A DNA stretch of 64,000 nucleotides. It comes from Silurus meridionalis. Taxonomy: Eukaryota; Chordata; Actinopteri; Siluriformes; Siluridae. The stretch is from NCBI RefSeq assembly GCF_014805685.1, contig NC_060893.1, forward strand, positions 13,731,773 to 13,795,772, in the 5' to 3' direction. Both the position numbers and the translations under genes were made by a program. Below are positions 1 to 53,188 of the stretch, piece after piece. The notes under the pieces were generated by a model. It was not told the DNA's origin. It saw nothing but the letters and a program-made list of their open reading frames with translations, and did no database searches. How positions within the stretch are numbered: the stretch's first letter is position 1; each line of letters starts with the position of its first letter.

Positions 1-39
1 TGTGTGCATGCGTTTGTGTGTTTGTCTGTTGTCCTGTAG

Positions 40-5019
<4,980 letters not shown>

Positions 5020-5104
5020 CCCAATCTGTCCAGTACAAAGGAGGAGAAACCCCTGACTTGGTAACTGAGAATCGTAAAAAAAAATCCAGAATGAAAATGT
5101 GTTT

Positions 5105-21029
<15,925 letters not shown>

Positions 21030-21221
21030 ACTGGATGATTATTAAAGTCTGTGAACATATTTTACAAAATAAACTGATGTACATTTGCATCATTCCTCAT
21101 ATTATACCTTAACCATATTAATTCAGGAAATAAGCATGATGCATCATGAATTCTCAATATAAATGTATGATATTTGCTATGATACAAAGTAAAAAGTTTA
21201 ATTCCCCATGCAGTGCACAAG

Positions 21222-21281
21222 GGTATGGAGACTGATGATCCGCTGTGGCGCCCCCTAACGGGAACAGCCGAAAGGAAAAGT
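21222..21281 (+). mobile_element. RTE-type LINE/SINE 3' tail fragment
   Basis: gatgatccgctgtggcgccc then ctaacgggaacagccgaaag is the same 3' end as the LINE remnant at 46310-46380. Only the tail is left, about 190 bp upstream of the fanci start codon, so probably in the first fanci intron or 5' region. Confidence 0.6.
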
Positions 21282-21749
21282 GTACAAAGGCAAGTGTGAT
21301 ATTCAGAGGGTCACAAAACTGTATGTAGTCAGATTTTTTATTGTGTCAGTCAACAAAAGCTGTTCAGACACTGACAACTTTCCAGACATGTAATTTGCAA
21401 TCAATGACATATCTAGGCAACTTCAATCAGCGCGTGCTTGTGCGTGTGTCTTACGTCACGGATAAAAACAAAGCGTATCTGCTCCTAGTTCGTTTATGCA
21501 CACAGACATTAGCATGCACGGTTAAAGTAGATGTAGTTTACTTGTTTATTTATCGATCAGGCGACCTTATTGTTAGAATAATAAATTGTACGACCGCAGA
21601 GTTCTCCTCGTTTGCAAGCGTTAAAATAACTAAAGTCTGTACAAGCATTATTGCGCGTATATATTAGTATATATATTAGCATAGATCCGTAACACAAATA
21701 TTACCTTTTTTGGTCAAACTGGACGGTATTAGCTGGTTTTGATCACATC

Positions 21750-21900
21750 CACGGCAACAGTGACTTTTTCAGTATAAACTCTTTTAGTATAAAACTCCCG
21801 CCAGAGGAGCTACAGTCTAACGTTCCCATTCGTTACACAAAAAGTGGTTTCTCATTGGCCTATTTTGTTAATGCCCACCCCTTTTTTAACCAATCATTAC
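21750..21900 (-). promoter_or_regulatory. Probable fanci promoter
   Basis: About 0.75-0.9 kb upstream of the fanci ATG (a non-coding first exon would fit). Visible elements are an E2F-like TCCCGCC at 21796-21802 and two CCAAT boxes in opposite orientation, at 21854-21858 (ATTGG on +) and 21890-21894. Surrounding DNA to about 21960 is richer in CG dinucleotides than the introns. No TSS can be fixed from sequence. Confidence 0.4.
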
Positions 21901-22327
21901 ACACGTCAAGGAAATAACGTAACGCGCGCGAGAAGTGACTGGATTCTGATTGTGCGGTTCGCCTCCTCTAGTAATCAATGATCCATAACAGTCAGCGGAA
22001 TTTTCTATCATAATTAAACTATTTATATACTGTATCTCTTTAATGAAAAAAAAATCTACTTTTGAAATAGAAGCAGTTCGGATACACTTACTGCTCTAAG
22101 ACAAAAGATAAAGTTTCACTGCAAACCTAAACCCTGAGCTTGAGAATAAAACACGTTGTTGAACAAATACCGCTGATTCTCAGTAATGAGCGTTAATGAA
22201 ATATAGGTAGTGTGAAGTCTATTAGAGTCCCGGGACAGACATCAACCTGGAGTACTGAGTTTTAAGCGACTAAAACGTGTTACCGTGTAACCCCATAATA
22301 ACACAGTAGCCCCCTCGATACCCCACA

Positions 22328-22400
22328 GGGCCAGTGGCGCAATGGATAACGCGTCTGACTACGGATCAGAAGATTCTAGGTTCGACTCCTGGCTGGCTCG
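22328..22400 (+). tRNA. tRNA-Arg (anticodon ACG)
   Basis: 73 nt with a full cloverleaf. The acceptor stem GGGCCAG pairs with CTGGCTC (one G-U) plus discriminator G. The D arm is GCGCAATGGATAACGC. The anticodon stem TCTGA/TCAGA encloses the loop CTACGGA, with ACG at 22361-22363. The T arm CTAGG-TTCGACT-CCTGG contains one T-G pair. A box and B box positions are normal and no intron is present. The T-stem wobble is mild, so the gene may be functional, though I see no T-run terminator until TTTTC about 6 nt downstream. Confidence 0.95.
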
Positions 22401-23049
22401 ATTCTTTTCATACCATTTACTTTCCTGCACCTAAAACAACCATTTCGTGTAAATCGACGGGTGATTAAAGGATATAATTTCAGAATGTGAAAACAAATAT
22501 TCCACATTTCGCCAACTTTTCCTTTGAGGACAGCTTTGCACACTTTTGGTGTTATCTCAGACAGTCTCATGAGGTAGTCACCTGGAATTGTTCCAACAAT
22601 CTTGAGCAGTTCCAAGAGATGTTAAGTGCTTGTTAGCTGCTTTTCCTTCACTCTTTTGTCCAACTCATCCCAAACCATCTCAGCTGGATTTAGATAGGGT
22701 GATTGAGATGGCCAAGTCATCTGATGCAGCATTCCATCACTCTCCTTCTTGAAGAAATTGCTCTTACATAATCTAGAAGTGTGTTTGGGATCATTGTCCT
22801 CTTAGAAAACAAATAATAGTTTAGTGCAAACCAGATTGGATAACATCTGCTGTTATAGCTATGCTGGTTTAATATTTTCTCAATTTTACTAAATCATCAA
22901 CAGTGTTACCAACAAAACACCTCCCACACCTCCTCCTTCATGCTTCACATTGGGATTCAAACATTTAGGAACTATACCATCACCCTCTGTACATCTAACA
23001 AAGTGGTGTTTCTAGGCACAAACAAGTCTCTTCTGTTTGCTGTTGTTTA

Positions 23050-23204
23050 AAAATAATGATATATGGGAAGGGAAAGGGGCATTATCAAAGATACCTTTCA
23101 CCCCAGGTGCCCCAGGTGCCTCAGAGCCCTCACAAACAGACTGAAGACTGCTTATCCACTATGCATTTATGCACCATCCACAATTCACGTTTATCAATGC
23201 ACTA

Positions 23205-23263
<59 letters not shown>

Positions 23264-23517
23264 TATTACCTACTGCACCTTCTGTGCATTATTCACCCTC
23301 ACCCCTGTATATATGGACCTCATAACCTATTTATCTTACTGCTATTTATTGTTAATAGGCCACTGATGCACTTCTGGTTAGATGCTAACTGCATTTCATT
23401 GGCTCTGTACATGTACCATAATGACAATAAAGTTTAATCTAATCTAATCTAATCTGATCTAATCTAATCTGATCTAATCTAATCTAATCTAATCTAATCT
23501 AATCTAATCTAATCTAA
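23050..23517 (+). mobile_element. LINE-type 3' end with (TAATC)n tail
   Basis: The run tgacaataaagtttaatct leads into about 85 bp of TAATC-type pentamers (23428-23517), the form of a non-LTR retrotransposon or SINE 3' terminus common in teleosts. Upstream to about 23050 there is non-coding sequence including a (TA)n tract at 23208-23257. It separates two halves of the older Tc1 relic, so it is an insertion. The family is not assigned. Confidence 0.55.
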
Positions 23518-23576
23518 TTCAACCATGAAGGCCTGACTCACACAGTGTCCTCTGAACAATGGACAGCGTTTATGTG

Positions 23577-24889
23577 CATTGGGGCAAAAAACATTTAGTC
23601 AGCCACCAATTGTGCAAGTTCTCCCACTTACAAAGATGAATCCATATACAAAAAAAATCCAGAATATCACATTGTCTGATTTTTAAAGAATTTATTTGCA
23701 AATTATGGTGGAAAATAAGTATTTGTTCAATAACCAAAGTTAATCTTAATACTTTGTTATATACCCTTTGTTGGCAATGACAGAGATTAAATGTTTTTTG
23801 TAAGTCTCCACAAGGTTTTTACACACTGTTGCTGGTAGTTTGGCCCATTCCTCCATGCAGATCTCCTCAGATGTGATGTTTTGGGACTGTCACTGGGCAA
23901 CATGGATTTTCAACTCCCTCCAAAGATTTTCTATGAGGTTGAGATCTGAAGACTGGCTAGGCCACTCCAGGACCTTGAAATGCTTCTTACGAAGCCACTC
24001 CTTGGTTGCCCGGGCGGTGTGTTTGGGATCATTGTCATGCTGAAAGACCCAGCCACGTTTCATCTTCAATGCCCTTGCTGATGAAAGGAGGTTTTCACTC
24101 AAAATCTCACGATACATGGCCCCATTCATTCTTTCCTTTACACTGTTCAGTCGTCCTGGTACCTTTGCAGAAAAACAGCCCCAAAGCATGATGTTTCCAC
24201 CCCCATGCTTCATAGTAGGTATGGTGTTCTTTGGATGCAACTAAGCATTATTTTTCCTCCAAACACGACAAGTTGAGTTTTTACCAAGAAGTTCTATTTT
24301 GGTTTCATCTGGCCATATGACATTCTCCCAATCCTCTTCTGGATCATCCAAATGCTCTCTAGCAAACTTCAGACAGACCCGGACATGTACTGGCTAAAGC
24401 AGGGGGCCACTTCTGGCACTGCAGGATTTAAGTCCCTGGCGGCGTTTTAGTCTTCACAGCCTGGTGCAGGTCTACAATTTTGTTTCTGATGTCCTTTGAC
24501 AGCTCTTTGGTCTTGGCCATTGTGGAGTTTGGAGTCTGACTGTTTGAGGTTGTGTACAGGTGTCTTTTTTACTGATAACGGGTTCAAACAGGTGCTATTA
24601 ATACAGGTAACAAGTGGAGGACAGAGGAGCCTCTTAAAGAAGAAGTTACAGGTCTGTGAGAGCCAGAAATCTTGCTTTTTTGCAGGTGTTCAAACACTTA
24701 TTTTCCACCATAATTTGCAAATAAATTATTAAAAAATCAGACAATGTGATTTTCGGGATTTTTTTTTTCTTCCATTTTGTCTCTCATAGTTATAGTGTAC
24801 CTATGATGAAAATTACAGGCCTCTCTCATCTTTTTAAGTGAGAGAACTTGCACAATTGGTGGCTGACTAAATACTTTTTTGCCCCACTG
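23577..24889 (-). mobile_element. Tc1-like transposon, degenerate
   Basis: The right inverted repeat ends ...TTGCCCCACTG at 24889, followed by TA. The left end begins CATTGGGGCAAAAAACATTT at 23577 and matches the reverse complement of the right end with several changes. Both ends continue into AGTCAGCCACCAATTGTGCA-like sequence. An ORF at 23890-24240 (minus) encodes part of the DDE domain: [22 protein letters not shown] and [16 protein letters not shown] helix-turn-helix start ([15 protein letters not shown]) is seen near 24520. Frameshifts separate the parts, so it is inactive. Confidence 0.85.
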
Positions 24890-25130
24890 TAAATTAGCAT
24901 GTTCTGAGGCAGATAATTCTAGTAAACTGCAGCAGAAGTAACTCTTGGTCTACCTTTCCTGGGACAGTCCTCATGAGAGTCTGGTTCCCTATAGCGTTTG
25001 ATGGTTTTGAAGACTGCACTTGAGGATTCTTTTCTCTTCACTTAACTGAGTGTTTCTTTCCATAATATGGATTTGTATCTGTTGTATTCACAGTTTCCTC
25101 TGCACAACACGACTGAAGCACAAGAAATGG

Positions 25131-26593
25131 AGGCAAGACGGCAAGAAATGTCAGAGCTGTGAATTAAACCCATTCCAGGTAACTACCTCATTAATCTGAT
25201 CAGAGAATGCCATGAGATTGCCAAACTGTCATCACAGCTAAATGTAGCTACTTTCGACAATCTGAAATATAAATATACTCTGGGTTGTTCAACTTGTATT
25301 TGTTTACTACTATATTCCATACATGTTCTTTAATAGTTTGATGCCTTCAGTATTAATGTACAATTTAAACAATAATAACTATATATACAGATATATACTG
25401 GCATTATAAGTGTTCATTCCTCAGATTACTAGTGGAAAGAATGATTAACAGGTTTACATAAACTGAATTTGGGATTCTCCGATGCCGATTCTGAATAAAC
25501 ATTTATGTTATGAACATGTTCTATTAACTGCCTTCCATTTCTTTTTTGTATGTATGTGGTCATGAATTCAAATTTTGGCGAAAAATTATTTAATGGCACT
25601 GAAAGCTTTCAGACAGGTAGATAGGTTTAAAAGGAAATACAGTTTATTTAATTAACCCTTTGTTTTGGCTCTGAATGCTTAGTATTTTTTACTTTGCTAA
25701 ACAAAAAGAAAATACATTATGAATCTATGTGAAAAGGGATCATTGACACTACTGGCTTTACATGCATTGTCTTGGGAAACTGCCAAGTCATGGAAACATG
25801 TCTTTTGATTTAGATCACCATCAGAATGATCTGAATCTCCCTCTTAGTTATGCTGTCATAGATAGTCATGCTGGAGTCACTGGTTTAAAGCTGCATAGAA
25901 TTGGCCTCATTCATCAGAGTCTGAGATAAGTTGTATGTCCACTTTTGTCTAAACCAAACAGAACATCATATTTACACCAGATTTTTTATTTTTGTGTGTA
26001 CATGTTAATAAGTTGCAATCACCCACAAATGCCCAGGCACATGCACAACACTATAAAACTTGGGGAAAAAATGGCCAAGTTCATAGAGCTGAAAAAGTTA
26101 AATGACCGTGGAACAGCCACCCCCAAACAAACAAACAAACAAACAAACAAACAAACAAACAAACAAAAATTTCTGAAGTACTATTTACAGCTATATATTA
26201 GAAGAATATTTATCAGCATGTCATGCAAATTCTTAGCACATGAAAAGGCCAAAATATATCAAGTAATTTTATGGAAGTTAATTGCTCATGACTGAGTTTA
26301 AAGGAGAACAACTTTGAACAAAAACTGATTAATAAAAAATATATATTAACTGACAGAATTGGATTTTTATTTGTGATAAATCTTTTTTTTTTTTTTTTTG
26401 TGATCAGATGTCAAATAAACCAAATGTGTCAGTTTGAACCCTTATTGCTTCCTAAGATCATCATACGCTAACTCTGCGAGTAATATCAATCCTGCTTTTT
26501 GCTTTATGTCTTATATATTCGAATATGTGTAAAGGTGCTTTGTGAACGGGTCTCTTTTTAAAAATGGTACACAAATAACATTGAACTGAACTG
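25131..26593. other. Intergenic stretch before fbxo31
   Basis: AT-rich with no gene visible. It holds a (CAAA)n microsatellite at 26123-26167 and a T-run at 26383-26399. The last few hundred bases become more GC-rich towards the fbxo31 promoter. Confidence 0.6.
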
Positions 26594-26635
26594 AAATGAA
26601 ATTTTTGTCCGCACCCGTTTCTCCTCCTGCAACCG

Positions 26636-26656
26636 GATTGGCTGATGTTTATAAAC
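26636..26656 (+). promoter_or_regulatory. Candidate fbxo31 core promoter (inverted CCAAT and TATA-like)
   Basis: ATTGG at 26637-26641 and TTTATAAA at 26648-26655 lie about 240 bp ahead of the fbxo31 ATG. If the TATA-like element is used, transcription would start near 26680 and give a 5' UTR of roughly 210 nt. Confidence 0.35.
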
Positions 26657-26846
26657 AGCTCTTTGACCTATCAATAGGAATCAATCAACGCTGGGTTCAT
26701 CCTGACAGCAAATCCGAATACAGGAGGCGGGGCCAGGACGGAATACAGTTGGGAAAGGTAACAAGTCGGAAGAAATCGCTGGTCAGGAGATCCAGTGAAA
26801 GGACAGGAGAAAGGGAAAGCGGAGGAACTGGCGGCTCGGACAGCTG

Positions 26847-26887
26847 ATGTAATGTAATGTAAAGTAATGGTGGCCGGTTGGCGTTGA
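26847..26887 (+). promoter_or_regulatory. Cluster of upstream start codons, three being ATG-TAA start-stop elements
   Basis: ATGTAA occurs three times with 1-base overlaps (ATGs at 26847, 26852 and 26857). A fourth ATG at 26867 opens a six-codon uORF (MVAGWR, stop 26885-26887) that ends six bases before the fbxo31 ATG. If included in the mRNA, these would intercept scanning ribosomes and lower fbxo31 translation. Confidence 0.5.
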
Positions 26888-26893
26888 GCTCAG

Positions 26894-34972
<8,079 letters not shown>

Positions 34973-37940
34973 TTGGCGGCCTTTTTAACCTTGCTTCTTA
35001 TCTAACACATAATAAAAAGGACTGGCAGTTCCAGACCTGCAGGGCCATGACTTTAATTTGCTTGGCTCAACGTGTGCACTAATAATCAATCCACTGATTA
35101 TTCAAACCTAGGGTGTGTCAAACAAAAGCGTATAGTGCTGTGGTCTTTCAGGATTGGAACTGCCCACTCCTGTGCTATATACCCTAAAATCCTGATTACA
35201 TTCTCAGCCCCACACATCCCCACACAACCTGAGGAAACCTCCCAGTAATCTCATACATGCACAAGGAAAACCTGACACACAGGTATGTTTTCAACGGCAA
35301 GATCATATACTGTAGGTAGTATTATACACTGAAGCTTTCTTATCAGCTTTTTAATTAATTTATTTTTGTAACCTGGAGATGCCGAAGATGAGGATACATT
35401 TTACTCCAGAACAAACTGAGTGTGCCTCTGTACCATCATTATTTATCCCGAGACTAGTCTTAGAAAATTGTAGCTTCCTGTGCTGTTAAAGTTAGTTAAG
35501 TGAAGTTATCATAATCTGCTTTTAGCTGTTTGGTTGGTCGTAACGTTTAATTGTGGTAATTTAATGTCTATAATTGTCTGCTTTTATTTACATTTTTTGT
35601 TTGTTTGTTTTTAAGTCTGGCACTGTTGATTCTTTTGCTTTTATTTATGTCCGCATTGCCCAAGGTGATGATTTTTGACATTTGAAGTTTTGCACTGGAT
35701 TTATTTGAATCATTTGTACAGATAACTACTGCAGCCTGTGGAAAAACATTTACAGCATATTTAAGCAAAACCATTTTTCACTTATTGATATTTGTAATTG
35801 ATTAGCCCAAATTGCTTAGTGTACTTTTGCATTAGAGCAAGGAGGCTAATAGAGCTAACAAGTAATGGGAGCCTACTTTACCCAAATTCTTTTATGAAAT
35901 GCCTTCAGTGAATACATCTCTGATCCCATTCCTAAGTAGGCTAGTGTGTCCTTATGATTTAAGTACAGATGCTTTGATTTAATTAATAACAAACACTGTG
36001 ATATTTTTGGGTCACCCATCTTGGACAATCAGTAGTTTTTTCCTAGTGCAATGTTGTACCATTTTGCTCCAAAGTTATAAAGATATAGGTTATTTACATG
36101 ATATTGTGTATAAGATTATTCTACAAGATTCTAATTTCCTAATATAAAGAGCATTTCAACGACATTATATAGCTTAACAATGTCTTTCAAACAAGTATAT
36201 GAATATTTATTAATTCAGATTTCCATTACTTTTATTTAGCTACATTAGCCTTGTGGCTCCAATGCAAAGCAGAACATTTCTTTCCAAAAAATGTATTTTT
36301 TTCATTGTTAGTATATGACCTTTGTGCTGGTTTCATAAAACATAAACTGGTTTAGTACATCACAGCACACTAAAGTAAATGACCTCATCTTTTACAAGCT
36401 TGGGATTTGTCTTCATGAAAGCAGCCAGCTAGGTTTTATAGTTTGCCTAGTTCTGTATTCTGGCACATCTAAAGTAAAGTATTTAACCTGGAAATGTAAT
36501 TAGAAGAACTAAGCAGTTATCATATGGACATATATTTTGTGAAGTGTGCATGCCCTAAAGTACTAATGCATTTGTCTAATGTGAGTGAATTCACTCAGTT
36601 GCCAATTTGGGGGGGATTTTCTTCATTTTATTGCTTTGTCTCAGGTACCACACCTTCGTATTTGTTCCCTTGCATAATATGCTTAAAATACACATCATAC
36701 TAATTTCAATCATATATTGTAAGTAGTGAATGTTCTAATTGTAGTTTTCTCAAGTAAGCTTTTATCCATTAAGAAAGAAAATGCAATGTTAAACTTGTAT
36801 AATGGTAAATGTACATTGCCTGACTGGCAGCTTGGGCCTGCCTTAGCTTCTATTGATCAAAAACTCAGCCCTTGTCCTGCCTTCAGCAGATTCATGGAAA
36901 GATCCACAGATTGATGGTGCTCTGAGTGAAATTTGCCACTTGACCACATCTAGTCAAAATATTTGTTAGGCGATTTTAATAACATCTATATTTGCATGCC
37001 TTGCTAACATTAAATATTGGAGCATAGAAGATGAGTTACGTTAAACTCCAAGGCCTTTACCCTCCAGCAGACCAACACGTATGACATGCTTCCTTTGTTT
37101 TTGATGAGTTTTGATCAAAAAGCTGTGCAGCAACTCCCCTCAAAGTGCTCTTTCCTAGACAGCATAGGCATTGACCACAGACTAGCTATCTGTGTGTAGT
37201 TTTGTATTAAAATGCAGCTTTGCAAAAACTAACCATTATAATATAAAATAAATTATATGTGGATGAAAGTATTTAATTAATATATTTGAGCTTTGTTTAT
37301 GGGTGCACATAATTGCATATGTTAAGAATATGCCTGTTTGTTGGGTGACATTGACAACTGTTTCAAGTCGAATATATTCATTAACTTGATTCATAAACTC
37401 ATAAACTAATGTCCAATGTAACACCATCACATGACTTCAGGGAGCTTTGAAGCTTATGTGTCCATCTCCGCCCAATAAATTAGCGTAAAATGTAACTCTG
37501 TCTGTCTCTGAATCACTGGCCAAAGTTAAAAATATACTTTTTTAATTTGAAACAATCTTCCAGTACACAATTTAATGAATTAGATTTTCAGTTTTACACA
37601 CATGATGCAATGTCACTAAACATTATGAATAATGGCAAGTGAGATCTTTGTTCTTTAGCTAATGAAGAGAATGCCTCTTGATGATTCTTGATGATAATAT
37701 ACAATTAAATAAAAACTACAATTGTAAGACTATTTCACTGTAAGACCGGTTCTAAATGTGAGCTTTTACCTAATTTATATCAAGAGTTTGGTCTTCAAGT
37801 GTTATTTGGATGATTAGTGGTTCTAGATGGCATAGTTCCTATTCAAAAAAGGAAAGACTACATTTATAGACACCTTAAATGGTTGCCTCACAGGATAAAC
37901 CTTTGAGAGACATAGTTACATACAGAGCCTAATTCAGTGT
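34973..37940. other. fbxo31 3' UTR and intergenic stretch
   Basis: AATAAA at 35011-35016 lies 39 nt after the fbxo31 stop and is the first candidate poly(A) signal; longer UTR forms are possible. A decayed SINE-like piece may lie near 35190-35285. The rest to 37940 is AT-rich and shows no gene that I recognise. It probably includes the 3' UTR of the carboxylesterase unit on the minus strand. Confidence 0.6.
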
Positions 37941-43624
<5,684 letters not shown>

Positions 43625-43717
43625 CTGTTAAAAATCCAAGGCATCAAGATGCAGGAATATTATTAACTTGAAAATGGCTTTTTCAGGAAGGCGTCAAAAG
43701 GCATTGTAAGATTGGTT

Positions 43718-43741
<24 letters not shown>
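43625..43741 (-). promoter_or_regulatory. Possible facultative intron joining the two esterase units
   Basis: Inside the last exon of unit 1, GATG|GTACAG at 43741/43740 could act as a donor. The unit 2 acceptor is at 43625. Joining them removes 116 bp and the unit 1 stop. It keeps the frame (Asp, then Gly completed by GC, then PVVQTKYG), the same junction made by exon 1 and exon 2 of unit 1. The donor is weak at +4/+5, so this is inferred, not shown. Confidence 0.35.
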
Positions 43742-51195
<7,454 letters not shown>

Positions 51196-51249
51196 GGTTG
51201 CAGGTTCAGCCACAGTGCACTTCGCACGCGCTTTGTCTAAGCCCTCTCT

Positions 51250-51255
51250 TTTAAA
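51250..51255 (-). promoter_or_regulatory. TATA-like element of carboxylesterase unit 1
   Basis: On the minus strand TTTAAAAG sits about 55 bp upstream of the ATG at 51195. A start near 51222 would leave a 5' UTR of about 27 nt. No comparable element or leader exon precedes unit 2. Confidence 0.35.
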
Positions 51256-52867
51256 CAGGAGGGTTGTGCAATCCAGCCTCTGAGAGCGGACATTGTCCTT
51301 TTACATTTCGCAACGTGTGGATATAAAAAAATGCAGGTTTACTGTCAGATTATAACAGTACATCAGGACTGCATCTCCGCTGGCTTTATACATCCCAAAA
51401 CCTTTCTGGGAGTGTTTGAAAGTTGCGTTTGAACATGTTCAAAACAAGACAAATAACTGTTATGAAGTCATATTGTAAAAATCACTGCCCAAGGAAATCA
51501 GCCAGGCATTGTGTCTGTTTCTGTACAGTCTGTTTTTCAACGTTTGCGCAAAACTCTCCGCCCTTTGCCAAGTGTGAAAATTCTCCTTGCATGCAGTGCC
51601 ACTTCTGGCAGCCAGGTGTCTCCATGCGCCAACTTTTATTAACCTAGACATTTCTAACGGACTACGTTACTGTTTTGCTATTAAAATAACATTAAATTGA
51701 AATATAATATACTAACGTTGTGCTCCTGTGTGGATCGTGTGTAAACGTGACAGTTGAGTAAATCTGATTTTTCACAGTGTGGTGTGTATTCCACATCAGT
51801 TCTCTATATGCATTGTTTTGGTTTGTATCTATTGGTTCCAAGTTAAAAAAATTCATTGGGCTGTTCATAACAACCCCTAACATCATACAATTTCATAACA
51901 ACCATAAGGAGGTATAACTTTTACACTGCAGCTTGTCCTTGTACTTCTTGTGTCTCTGCCCATATATATCCTCGTTGGGACTGACCTTATTTAATAAGAA
52001 AAATTCTTCATTGCCATTCAGATTTTCTTCACATAAACATTTGTGTCACCTGTTTCACTGTCCACTCCTGTCTCATTTCCTGCCTCTTTCCTCTGGTAAT
52101 GTGGTCTGCCCCTATCTTCACCTGTCTTGTTGTTTTCCTGTCTTGCAGTCTTCACCTGTTTTCTCCTGTCACCTCCAGTCTCCGTTTGTCCTCTTGGCTA
52201 CCTCATCCCGGACAAAATCTGTATCACCTGCCTTTTCCTGTCTCCTTGTCCCCTTTGTTCCCATTGTTTCCTGAAAAAAGGTCACCTGTCTACCTTTTCT
52301 CCCCAGTAAAATTGCAGTCATCTGTCTCTACTTGTTCCAGAAGAAAAGTACAGATAAGCCACAGGTTTGGGTCATTTTGCTTCCAGTTGTTGGCTGCATC
52401 CTAATCCACAGACCAGTGGACTAAATATTAAGTCAGATTTGTTTGAAGTTATTGTCATGCAATCAGGGGCATAATATTTTATCATTCACCCTTGCTGGAG
52501 TGGTATGCTCAAGAGTATAGCTTTCCCCTTAATATATCCATTACATATTGAAGACCTGTGCATGCAGTGTGCCTTTTAAGGTTTTACTTCGGCAGGTATT
52601 TGTAGACCAGTTATGTACATTACAGTATAATCCATATTTCCAGTTAAAAGGTACACCTCAAAGGTACACAAAAACATGGTACAATGGCATGGACAAAGAA
52701 AGGCACAGACTAGAAACCTTTTTTTCTAAACATACAATAAAGCCTGGAGGTGTGCATAAACAGACACTACAAACAATAACAGTACTGTAAAGTGTAATCT
52801 ATAATGTTTTGGTTATATGTTTATGTGAGGGTTTTTACACCAATTAATATGAGGCAGAACACAGGCA

Positions 52868-53110
52868 GTATGGTGGGCCGTTGGGGGGCAGTAGAATTGC
52901 TGTCTCACAGCTTAGTTGCCCTGGGCTCAATCCTGAGCTTGTGTTACTGCATGTCTAAAGTTTTGCACGTGCTCCATGTGTTCATACAGGTTTCCTGTAG
53001 GTTCTTGGATTTCCATCTTCTTCTCAATAAATTGCCCCAGGTGTGAATGGGTGTGTGAATGTATGCTTAAATCGTGCCATGCAAAAGCCTGGCATTCTAT
53101 CTGGAGTAAA
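52868..53110 (+). mobile_element. SINE-like interspersed repeat
   Basis: ggtgggccgttggggggcag, then ctgtctcacagcttagttgc, and later attgccccaggtgtgaatgg, follow the common teleost repeat with a tRNA-like head. It is the opposite-strand counterpart of 27870-28170. Decayed. Confidence 0.55.
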
Positions 53111-53149
53111 TTCTTTTAACTTTATATAGATATATATAGATGTGTTACA

Positions 53150-53152
<3 letters not shown>

Positions 53153-53186
<34 letters not shown>
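53153..53186. repeat. (GT)n microsatellite
   Basis: About 16 GT units in intergenic DNA. Confidence 0.95.

Positions 53187-53188
<2 letters not shown>

Larger units (their letters stand above)
22450..25130 (-). pseudogene. Tc1-like transposase relic, split by later insertions
   Basis: Three separated pieces read, on the minus strand, as one decayed Tc1 transposase. 24895-25130 holds the N-terminal region (from MERNTQLSEEK). 23518-23576 holds a middle piece (SQAFMVEL-like context, frameshifted). 22450-23046 holds the catalytic C-terminal part, with DNDPKHT, then WPSQSPYLNP, later LLKIVGTIPG. Stops and frameshifts interrupt all parts. The gaps are filled by a LINE-type tail with (TAATC)n and by a second Tc1 element. 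No clear terminal repeats remain. Confidence 0.7.

Noticed and set aside
26596..26847. 83-codon plus-strand frame just upstream of fbxo31
   Set aside because: It covers the promoter and 5' UTR, has no recognisable motif, and its stop overlaps the first start-stop element.
36726..36914. Short frames in the 35-38 kb intergenic region
   Set aside because: AT-rich chance frames without motif, splice context or repeats.
43625..43717. Own promoter and leader exon for carboxylesterase unit 2
   Set aside because: No ATG followed by a hydrophobic leader and GT donor was found in this gap. ATGs checked in the neighbouring intron 43902-44152 all run into early stops.
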